Below, one piece after another: positions 53,152 through 60,560 of a stretch of 62,573 nt of DNA; position 1 is the stretch's first letter; every line of letters begins with the position of its first letter. The translations under genes and the position numbers were made by a program. The notes under the pieces were generated by a model. The model ran no database searches. It saw only the letters and a program-made list of their open reading frames with translations, and was not told where the DNA came from. Source of the stretch: Thalassospira sp. (lineage in GTDB: Bacteria; Pseudomonadota; Alphaproteobacteria; Rhodospirillales; Thalassospiraceae); contig NZ_PAQR01000004.1 of NCBI RefSeq assembly GCF_002709775.1, positions 45,411 to 107,983 on the forward strand. The letters run 5' to 3'.

Positions 53152-55475
53152 TGACCACCATCAAACAGGTCGCCGTTATTGGCGCCGGTGTTATGGGGGC
53201 GGGGATCGCTGCCCATATCGCCAACTCCGGGACGCCTGTCCTGCTGCTTGACATCGTGCCCGAAGGGGCCAAAAACCGCAATGCGGTTGCCGAAGGCGCG
53301 GTTGCCAAGATGCTTAAAACCGACCCGGCACCCTTCATGTCCAAACGGGTCGCCAAGCTGATCACGTGCGGCAATATCGAGGATGACCTTGATAAGATCG
53401 CCAAATGTGACTGGGTGATCGAGGCTGTCATTGAACGCCTTGATATCAAGCAGGATCTCTATCGCAAGATTGATGCGGTGCGCGCCAAGGGATCGGTGGT
53501 GTCATCGAACACATCGACCATTCCGCTCGCCACTTTGATTGACGGGATGGATGAAAGCTTCGCACAGGACTTCATCATCACCCATTTCTTCAACCCGCCG
53601 CGCTATATGCGTTTGCTGGAGCTGGTTGGGTCGGGTGTCACGCGTGATGGCGTGATTGATGCGGTTGCCGATTTTGCCGATCGCAAACTGGGCAAGACCT
53701 GTGTCACCTGCCATGACGAGCCGGGCTTTATCGCCAACCGCCTGGGTGTCTACTGGATTCAGGCCGCCATGGTCGAAGCCATGGACCGCAAACTGACCGT
53801 CGAAGAAGCCGACAGTGTCATTGGCCGCCCGTTTGGCATTCCCAAAACCGGGGTATTTGGCCTGATGGATCTGGTTGGCCTTGATCTGATGCCCCACGTG
53901 CAATCAAGCATGGCCGGCCTTCTCGATAAATCCGATCCGTTCCACGCCATCTACCGCGAAAGCGATCTGGTCAGCAAACTGATTGCCGATGGCTATACCG
54001 GGCGCAAGGGCAAGGGTGGTTTTTACCGCCTGAACCGTGATGGCGGTCAGAAGGTGAAAGAGTCGGTTGATCTGCAAACCGGTGAATTTGCCAAATCCGA
54101 AAAGGCGCGCCTTGGCAGTGTCCGGGCCGCTGGCAAAGACCCCCGCAAGATGATGGAAGCATCTGACAAGGGTGGCCAATATGGCCGCGCAGTCATGGGC
54201 AAGACCCTTGCCTATGCCGCCTTTATCGCAGAGGCAGCAGCAAATTCCATCGTTGATGTAGATGACGCGATGAAGCTGGGTTACGCTTGGAAAACCGGGC
54301 CGTTTGAGCTAATGGATGCCATCGGCGTAGATGCCCTGATTTCGATGCTCGAACAAGACGGCGTCGAAATCCCGGCCTTGTTGAAAAAGGCCGCAGGCAA
54401 GTCGTTCTACAAGATCGAGGATGGTGACCTTTATTTCCTTGGTTTCGATGGTGAATACGCCAAGGTCACCCGCCCGGATGGCGTCATCCTGCTCGAAGAT
54501 ATCAAACGCAAATCCGAACGCGTTGCCGGCAATCGTGCAGCGTCACTTTGGGATATCGGCGATGGTGTCGCCTGCCTTGAATTCCATACCAAAATGAATG
54601 CGCTTGATGCTGACGTGCTTGGTGCAATCAAGACATCCATCCGGACTGTCAAAAAGCAGTTCAAAGCGATGGTGATTTATAACGAAGGCAGCAATTTCTC
54701 AGCAGGCGCCAACCTTGGTCTGGCCCTGTTTGCCGCCAATATCGCCGCCTGGCCAGAGATCGAAAACCTCGTTGAAACCGGTCAGGAAACCTACAAGGCG
54801 CTGAAATATTCGCCCTTCCCGGTTGTTGGTGCCCCAAGTGGTCTTGCCCTTGGTGGTGGTTGTGAAGTTCTGCTGCATTGTGATGCGGTTCAGGCGCACG
54901 GTGAAACCTATATCGGGTTGGTTGAGCCCGGTGTGGGCCTGATCCCTGCCTGGGGCGGGTGTAAGGAAATGATCCGTCGCTGGGCGGAAAATCCGAAGTT
55001 TGTTAAAGGCCCGATGGCGCCAAGTGCGAAGGCGTTCGAGATCATCTCGGTCGCGACCGTTGCCAAATCGGCGATGGAGGCCAAGGAAAACCTGTTCTTC
55101 CGCGAGGGTGACGGCATCACCATGAACCGCAACCGTTTGCTGGCTGATGCCAAGGAACGCGCGCTTTCCATGGTTGATGGTTACGAAGCACCCGAGGAAT
55201 TCACCTATCGTCTTCCGGGCGAAGCGGCCCGGGTTGCCTTTGAAATGGCGGTCGATGGCTTCCACCGTCTTGGTAAGGCCACCGATTATGACCGTGTGGT
55301 CGCCGGTGAATTGGCAAAGGTTCTGGCCGGTGGTGACACCGACGTTACCGAGGAACTTTCCGAAGACGATATTCTTGAACTGGAACGCGAAGGCTTCATG
55401 CGTCTGGTCCGCAACGAAGGCACCATGGCCCGGGTCGAGCATATGCTGCTGACCGGCAAGCCGTTGCGCAACTGA
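53151..55475 (+). CDS. fadB: 3-hydroxyacyl-CoA dehydrogenase/enoyl-CoA hydratase fusion
   Basis: This 774-residue multifunctional beta-oxidation enzyme has the dehydrogenase first: Rossmann VAVIGAGVMGAGIAAHIANS, SNTSTIPLATLI, FIITHFFNPPRYMRLLELV with the catalytic histidine, and the C-domain FGIPKTGVFGLMDLVGLDLM. The hydratase domain follows (about 480-720: GSNFSAGANLGLALFAANI, GLALGGGCEVLLHCD, IGLVEPGVGLIPAWGG). This order is opposite to E. coli FadB, where hydratase comes first, and is common in alphaproteobacteria. It is coupled to the thiolase gene; the ATG at 53151 overlaps its stop. Confidence 0.93.
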   Translation: MTTIKQVAVIGAGVMGAGIAAHIANSGTPVLLLDIVPEGAKNRNAVAEGAVAKMLKTDPAPFMSKRVAKLITCGNIEDDLDKIAKCDWVIEAVIERLDIKQDLYRKIDAVRAKGSVVSSNTSTIPLATLIDGMDESFAQDFIITHFFNPPRYMRLLELVGSGVTRDGVIDAVADFADRKLGKTCVTCHDEPGFIANRLGVYWIQAAMVEAMDRKLTVEEADSVIGRPFGIPKTGVFGLMDLVGLDLMPHVQSSMAGLLDKSDPFHAIYRESDLVSKLIADGYTGRKGKGGFYRLNRDGGQKVKESVDLQTGEFAKSEKARLGSVRAAGKDPRKMMEASDKGGQYGRAVMGKTLAYAAFIAEAAANSIVDVDDAMKLGYAWKTGPFELMDAIGVDALISMLEQDGVEIPALLKKAAGKSFYKIEDGDLYFLGFDGEYAKVTRPDGVILLEDIKRKSERVAGNRAASLWDIGDGVACLEFHTKMNALDADVLGAIKTSIRTVKKQFKAMVIYNEGSNFSAGANLGLALFAANIAAWPEIENLVETGQETYKALKYSPFPVVGAPSGLALGGGCEVLLHCDAVQAHGETYIGLVEPGVGLIPAWGGCKEMIRRWAENPKFVKGPMAPSAKAFEIISVATVAKSAMEAKENLFFREGDGITMNRNRLLADAKERALSMVDGYEAPEEFTYRLPGEAARVAFEMAVDGFHRLGKATDYDRVVAGELAKVLAGGDTDVTEELSEDDILELEREGFMRLVRNEGTMARVEHMLLTGKPLRN

Positions 55476-55497
55476 CCGGTCCGGGAGGAAACATAAA

Positions 55498-57282
55498 ATG
55501 GCTGAATATAAAGCACCCCTGCGCGATATGCGCTTCGTCCTGACCGAGCTGTTTGATTACAACGATATCAATCAGATGCCCGGTTGCGAGGATTTCACCC
55601 CTGATGTGGTCGATGCCGTCCTCGAGGAGGCCGCCAAGGTCTGCGAAGAAGTCCTTTACCCGATCAACCGGTCGGGTGATGAGGAAGGCTGCACCTGGGA
55701 TGACGGGGTTGTTACAACCCCCAAGGGCTTCAAGGAAGCTTACCAAACCTTTGCCGAAGGCGGCTGGACCGGGATTGCCTGCGACCCGAAATATGGTGGT
55801 CAGGGCGCACCGAAATCACTTAATGCCCTGGTCGAGGAAATGATCTGTTCGACCAACCTGTCCTTTGGCATGTATCCGGGTCTGTCCTTTGGCGCCTATG
55901 CCGCCATGCATGCCCATGCATCGGACGAACTGAAAGACAAATACCTGCCCAAGATGGTCGAAGGCACCTGGTCGGGCACCATGTGCCTGACCGAACCGCA
56001 TTGCGGTACCGATCTTGGCATTATCAAGACCAAGGCCGAACCGCTGGGCGACGGGTCCTATGCGATTTCCGGAACCAAGATCTTTATCTCGGCGGGCGAA
56101 CACGACCTGACGGAAAATATCATCCATCTGGTTCTGGCCAAACTGCCTGACGCACCAAGCGGCACCAAGGGCATTTCGCTTTTCCTTGTGCCGAAGTTCA
56201 TGGTTGGCGACGACGGATCGCTTAGGCGTCGCAATGCGGTCAAATGCGGCTCCATCGAACACAAGATGGGCATCAAGGCATCATCCACCTGTGTGATGAA
56301 CTTTGATGGTGCGGTTGGTTATCTGGTCGGTGAGCCCCATCAGGGCATGCCCGCCATGTTCACCATGATGAACCAGGAACGCCTGTCGGTTGGCATTCAG
56401 GGTCTTGGTTTGGGCGAAGCGGCCTATCAGGGTGCACGTGCCTATGCCAAGGACCGCCTGCAGGGTCGCGCCCTGACTGGTGCGAAATCCCCCAATCAGC
56501 CCGCGGACTCCATCATCGTTCATCCCGATGTGCGGCGCATGCTGCTGACCGCCAAGGCAACCAATGAAGGCTGCCGCGCGATGGGCATGTGGGTCGCGCG
56601 TGCACTTGATACCGCCAAGCATCATGCAGATCCGGTCAAACGTGAAGAGGCCGACGAGTTCGTTCAGCTGATGACCCCGATCGTCAAGGCGCTGTTCACC
56701 GACTGGGGCTTTGATAACACCAACCTTGGTGTGCAGGTCTTTGGCGGGCACGGCTATATCCGCGAATGGGGCATGGAACAATATGTCCGGGATGCCCGTA
56801 TTGCCCAGATTTACGAAGGCACCAACGGCATTCAGGCACTTGACCTTGTCGGCCGCAAAATGCCGACCAAGGCCGGTCGTTACCTGCGCCGTTTCTTCCA
56901 TCCGGTGCAGGAATATATCGAAGCCAATGTCTCGAACGGCGAACTTGGTGAGTTTGTTCAGCCACTGGCAAAAGCCTTCATGCGCCTGCAGCAGGCCACT
57001 GGCGAACTGGCTCAGCGCGGCATGAAAAACCCGGATGAAGCCGGGGCAGCCGCAACCGAGTTCTTGCGTCTGTTTGGTCTGGTGGCTGTTGGCTTCATGT
57101 GGGCCCGGATGGCGGAAATCGCCCTTGCCAAACAGGGTGATGACGAAGACGGCTTCTATAAGGGCAAGCTGGTGACGGCCAAGTTCTATATGGAACGCGT
57201 CCTGCCGCAATCAGGTGCGCTGTTCAGCCAGATCATGTCGGGGTCTTCGACCATGATGGAACTGGACGAGGAGCTGTTCTGA
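55498..57282 (+). CDS. Acyl-CoA dehydrogenase
   Basis: This 594-residue flavoenzyme performs the first oxidation of acyl-CoA. It has an N-terminal extension (YKAPLRDMRFVLTELFDYND), the N and middle domains (MCLTEPHCGTDLGIIKTKAE, GTKIFISAGEHDL), and the C-domain with NLGVQVFGGHGYIREWGMEQ and the catalytic-base region RIAQIYEGTNGIQALDL. A further C-terminal region of about 130 residues marks the longer Acyl-CoA_dh_C type. AGGAGG-like GGGAGGAA precedes the ATG. It continues the merR-fadA-fadB unit. Confidence 0.94.
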   Translation: MAEYKAPLRDMRFVLTELFDYNDINQMPGCEDFTPDVVDAVLEEAAKVCEEVLYPINRSGDEEGCTWDDGVVTTPKGFKEAYQTFAEGGWTGIACDPKYGGQGAPKSLNALVEEMICSTNLSFGMYPGLSFGAYAAMHAHASDELKDKYLPKMVEGTWSGTMCLTEPHCGTDLGIIKTKAEPLGDGSYAISGTKIFISAGEHDLTENIIHLVLAKLPDAPSGTKGISLFLVPKFMVGDDGSLRRRNAVKCGSIEHKMGIKASSTCVMNFDGAVGYLVGEPHQGMPAMFTMMNQERLSVGIQGLGLGEAAYQGARAYAKDRLQGRALTGAKSPNQPADSIIVHPDVRRMLLTAKATNEGCRAMGMWVARALDTAKHHADPVKREEADEFVQLMTPIVKALFTDWGFDNTNLGVQVFGGHGYIREWGMEQYVRDARIAQIYEGTNGIQALDLVGRKMPTKAGRYLRRFFHPVQEYIEANVSNGELGEFVQPLAKAFMRLQQATGELAQRGMKNPDEAGAAATEFLRLFGLVAVGFMWARMAEIALAKQGDDEDGFYKGKLVTAKFYMERVLPQSGALFSQIMSGSSTMMELDEELF

Positions 57283-57337
57283 TCATGGCTGTGGGCCGCA
57301 TATATCAAGACCGGTCATCCGCGAACGGAGCTTTGTC

Positions 57338-57868
57338 GTGAACCTGATTTTCCGACTGATCCGTGTGGTGATCCTGTCCTTGTTGCGGCCCCGCCTGCAC
57401 CCGCTTGATCCATCGACCCTGCATTTCCGGGCATGGCCGCTGGATCTTGATATCAACGTGCATATGACCAATTCGCGCTATTTCGCGCTGATGGATCTGG
57501 GGCGGACGGAACTGATCGTGCGCAACGGCATTGCCAAACAGATGCTTAAACGCAAATGGCAACCGGTCGTGTCGGGATCGACCATGCGGTTCAAACGCGC
57601 GATCAAACCGTTTCAGAAATTCGCCCTCGAAACCCAGGCGCTCTATTGGGACGACAAAGGGTTCTATCTTGAACAACGCTTTGTCGCGAATGGCAAAACG
57701 CTAGCCCTTGGCGTCGTGAAGGCCGTCTTTGTCGGCCCGGATGGCATTGTGGCCCCCGAAGATGTCTGTCGGATGGTGGGTGCGGATGAAACATCCCCTT
57801 CCATGCCCGACTGGCTTTCGGGATGGCCTGATATGGAAACCGCGATTGAAGCACGACTGGCGATTTAA
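57338..57868 (+). CDS. Hot-dog acyl-CoA thioesterase (THEM6-like)
   Basis: This 176-residue protein has an N-terminal hydrophobic/basic stretch (NLIFRLIRVVILSLLRPRL) that may anchor it to the membrane. A single hot-dog domain follows: DLDINVHMTNSRYFALMDLG is the 4HBT-type active-site strand, then GSTMRFKRAIKPFQKFALE. THEM6-like proteins are proposed acyl-CoA thioesterases. Within a beta-oxidation operon it could release trapped CoA from slow substrates. The start is a GTG with GGAG at 7-nt spacing, 55 bp after the acyl-CoA dehydrogenase. Confidence 0.85.
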   Translation: MNLIFRLIRVVILSLLRPRLHPLDPSTLHFRAWPLDLDINVHMTNSRYFALMDLGRTELIVRNGIAKQMLKRKWQPVVSGSTMRFKRAIKPFQKFALETQALYWDDKGFYLEQRFVANGKTLALGVVKAVFVGPDGIVAPEDVCRMVGADETSPSMPDWLSGWPDMETAIEARLAI

Positions 57869-57928
57869 CACACACCAACAACCGGCAAACCGGGACACAT
57901 GCGGAAAAACCGCGCAGGAGGAAACACC

Positions 57929-58735
57929 ATGGCTTCTGATGACGCCGTATTGCTTAACATCACTGATGCGGTCGCAACCATCACGCTGAACCGCCCGGAC
58001 CGCATGAACGCCCTTGATCAGGCAATGGTCAGCGGTCTGTCCGCCGCCATTGACAAGATCGAGGCCAATATTGCCGATATTGGTGCGGTTATTATCGAAG
58101 GATCGGGCGGCACGTTCATGGCCGGCGGCGATGTGAAGTTCTTCCATCAGGTATGCAAAGGTCCGGTCGAAGATGCCCGCTCCCTGATCGAGGCACTGAT
58201 TGATCGGGTCCATGACATTGTTCTGCGCATCAATGACCTGCCCCGTCCGGTGATTGCCAAGCTCGAAGGGGCCGTTGCCGGATTTGGTGTCAGCCTGATG
58301 AATGCCTGCGACCTTGCGATTGCGGCTGAGGAAACCGTTTTTACCCTGGCCTATATCCACATCGGCACCTCGCCCGATGGCGGTGCGACCCATTCGCTAA
58401 CCCGGTTGGTCGGCATGAAAAAGGCCAAGGAAATCGCCCTGCTGGGCGACCGGTTTGGCGCCGACGAGGCCCATGATTGCGGCCTGATCAACAAGGTCGT
58501 CCCGGCCGATCTGTTGCCATCGGTTACCGCGAAATACGCCACCCGGCTGGCAACCGGCCCGCGCGATGCGATTGCGCGCACCAAGGCGCTGCTCAATGCC
58601 GCCCCCAATGCCGATCTGCAGACCCAGCTGAAGGCCGAGGCCAAATCATTTGGCGATTGCGCGACAAGTGCCGATTTCCGCGAAGGCGTTACAGCCTTTG
58701 TCGAAAAGCGCACAGCGCGTTTTGGCAAATCATAA
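57929..58735 (+). CDS. Enoyl-CoA hydratase/isomerase family protein
   Basis: This 268-residue crotonase-fold protein shows ITLNRPDRMNALDQAMVSGL, the oxyanion GSGGTFMAGGDVKFF, and VAGFGVSLMNACDLAIAAEE followed by HIGTSPDGGATHSLTRLVG. The usual hydratase glutamates are not at the expected places and an aspartate (SPDGG) takes one position, as in isomerases of the PaaG kind, so it may isomerise or act on unusual enoyl-CoAs rather than hydrate. GGAGGAA before the ATG at 57929 decides the start. Confidence 0.9.
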   Translation: MASDDAVLLNITDAVATITLNRPDRMNALDQAMVSGLSAAIDKIEANIADIGAVIIEGSGGTFMAGGDVKFFHQVCKGPVEDARSLIEALIDRVHDIVLRINDLPRPVIAKLEGAVAGFGVSLMNACDLAIAAEETVFTLAYIHIGTSPDGGATHSLTRLVGMKKAKEIALLGDRFGADEAHDCGLINKVVPADLLPSVTAKYATRLATGPRDAIARTKALLNAAPNADLQTQLKAEAKSFGDCATSADFREGVTAFVEKRTARFGKS

Positions 58736-58757
58736 AAAGAATTCAGGGAAGAATTTG

Positions 58758-59651
58758 ATGACGAGTCTTAAAGGCAAAACACTGTTCATCACCGGCGCAT
58801 CGCGCGGGATCGGCAAGGAAATCGCCCTGCGTGCCGCACGCGATGGGGCCAATGTCGCAATCATTGCCAAAACCGATGAACCTCATCCGAAACTGCCCGG
58901 CACCATCCATAGTGCTGCAGCCGAAATCGAAGAAGCCGGTGGTAAAGCACTGGCCCTTAAGACCGATATCCGCGACGAAGACCAGATTGCCGAGGCTGTT
59001 GCCAAAACAGTCGAAACGTTCGGCGGGATCGACATCCTGATCAACAATGCCAGCGCGATCAATCTGACGCCGACGCTGCAAACCCCGATGAAGCGGTTTG
59101 ATCTGATGCATCAGGTCAATACGCGCGCGAGCTTTGCCTGTGCACAGGCCTGCTTGCCGCACCTTTTGAAATCGGACAATCCGCACATACTGACGATGTC
59201 GCCACCGCCAAACCTGTCGCCGCAATGGTTTGCCAATCACACGGCCTATACGATTTCAAAATACGGCATGAGCCTGATCACCCTTGGTCTGGCGGCTGAA
59301 TTTGTCGATGAAGGGGTTGCTGTGAACTCGCTTTGGCCAGTCACGGTGATCGAGACCGCAGCCCTCAACATGATCCCCGGCCTGGAACAGGGCCGGGCAC
59401 GCACACCGCAAATCATTGCCGATGCAGCGCACGCGATCCTGACCGCACCCGCGCGCGACGTCACGGGTGGTTTCTTTACCGATGAAAGCGTGTTGGAAGC
59501 CATCGGCGTAACCGACTTCGAACAATACAACCTGACACTGGGCAAACCGCCCTATCCGGACTTCTTCCTTGAGCTTGATTGCAACGGCAAGAACGACCCC
59601 GAGGTTGCAAAACTTCTTACGAAACTGGGCCGCTTTCACAAAGCAGCCTGA
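58758..59651 (+). CDS. Short-chain dehydrogenase/reductase, HSDL2-like
   Basis: This 297-residue SDR has the cofactor motif LFITGASRGIGKEIALRAA, INNASAINLTPT, a serine in ILTMSPPPNLSPQWF and the Y-x3-K pair in AYTISKYGMSLITLGLAAEF. This matches bacterial relatives of human HSDL2, a peroxisomal and mitochondrial protein linked to fatty acid metabolism. It lacks the SCP2 tail that the human protein has, while an SCP2 protein is encoded separately at 47.3 kb. AGGGAAG precedes the ATG at 58758. It is the last gene of the beta-oxidation unit. Confidence 0.9.
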   Translation: MTSLKGKTLFITGASRGIGKEIALRAARDGANVAIIAKTDEPHPKLPGTIHSAAAEIEEAGGKALALKTDIRDEDQIAEAVAKTVETFGGIDILINNASAINLTPTLQTPMKRFDLMHQVNTRASFACAQACLPHLLKSDNPHILTMSPPPNLSPQWFANHTAYTISKYGMSLITLGLAAEFVDEGVAVNSLWPVTVIETAALNMIPGLEQGRARTPQIIADAAHAILTAPARDVTGGFFTDESVLEAIGVTDFEQYNLTLGKPPYPDFFLELDCNGKNDPEVAKLLTKLGRFHKAA

Positions 59652-59757
59652 CCGTCATGGCGCCGGGGAAGTGTGTGCTTCGGCGTCTCGTAGGGGCCTG
59701 ATTTTACGGCTGTAGATGATCTGCACTGAAAATCGGGCTCACTCGCCCGCTGAACTC

Positions 59758-59787
59758 AACCCGCCCTTTGTGGCGGGTTCTTTTTTG
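59758..59787 (+). terminator. Intrinsic terminator of the beta-oxidation operon
   Basis: AACCCGCC (59758-59765) pairs with GGCGGGTT (59772-59779) over a 6-nt loop and is followed by CTTTTTTG. Confidence 0.93.
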
Positions 59788-59817
59788 CGCAAACAGTATA
59801 CAAGTTGCGCACATAAA

Positions 59818-59846
59818 GGCACCGCCACGGGGATAATGGCGGTGCC
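59818..59846 (-). terminator. Probable terminator of the leftward opgH region
   Basis: A perfect 10-bp stem GGCACCGCCA/TGGCGGTGCC with a 9-nt loop is followed on the minus strand by TTTATG. It lies about 100 bp beyond the small helical protein gene. The T tract is short. Confidence 0.5.
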
Positions 59847-59943
59847 GCCTTCGCTATAAAACGCCAAACGTTGAGGGAAACGTTGAGGGGTATGATGAAA
59901 AAGCGTGAAGCGAAGGAATAGGTATTTAAGGGGTCAGGGCGGT

Positions 59944-60423
59944 TCAGGAGGCGCGGCGTTCCAATGTCTGGCGCGGCATTTCACAAGCTACAAGGCTTGG
60001 TGTCGGAAGCATCATCTGGACCGAAAGCGCCATACCAAGGTCGCGGTGATCGCGTTTGGTATCGAGGAAATCTTCCGACCAGATGCCATCACAGTTGGCC
60101 GAAAGAAACGCACAACGCAGCATCGAAAAACGGCTTGAGCCATGGCAGTCATGCTCGCCTGTCACCTGGGTCAACCAGCTGGCAATTGCATCATGGGCGG
60201 CCTGATCAAGAATGTCCTGCATGCTGGCCCGGTCATTGGCCGCAATGCTGTCTTCTGCCAGTGCTTCACGAAGGGCATTGATCATGCGCTGACTGGCCTG
60301 CGGGGCAGTTACACCAAACGACCGCAGCCACGCACGTGCCGTATCTTCGATCAGGCGCGTCATCGCCGCCGATTCAAATGCGGCATAGGTGAAACCCTGT
60401 TTTGCAACGGTCATGTCAGTCAT
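59944..60423 (-). CDS. Uncharacterised helical protein downstream of opgH
   Basis: This protein of about 159 residues has a helical N-terminal two thirds (FESAAMTRLIEDTARAWLRS, then AALREALAED-like acidic helices) and a C-terminal part with three cysteines (GEHDCHGS, MLRCAFLS, ANCDGIW). No signal peptide, membrane segment or known family is seen. GGAGG before the ATG at 60423 decides the start. It lies 137 bp downstream of opgH on the same strand. No function is proposed. Confidence 0.7.
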   Translation of the reverse strand: MTDMTVAKQGFTYAAFESAAMTRLIEDTARAWLRSFGVTAPQASQRMINALREALAEDSIAANDRASMQDILDQAAHDAIASWLTQVTGEHDCHGSSRFSMLRCAFLSANCDGIWSEDFLDTKRDHRDLGMALSVQMMLPTPSLVACEMPRQTLERRAS

Positions 60424-60560
60424 TCGTAAGGCCCTCCGGGCGGTGAACAATCAGCAATATTTAACGTGTTGTTAAGGATGAGCATCGCTGAAAAAACGCG
60501 GGATAATTTGCTCGAATCTGGGCGTTTTTGTGGCGCACAAAATCTTTTTAGAACAAATCA

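Noticed and set aside
59741..59751. Hairpin CGGGC/GCCCG just before the beta-oxidation terminator (about 59734-59749)
   Set aside because: Short stem without T tract; the following hairpin at 59758 is a far better terminator.
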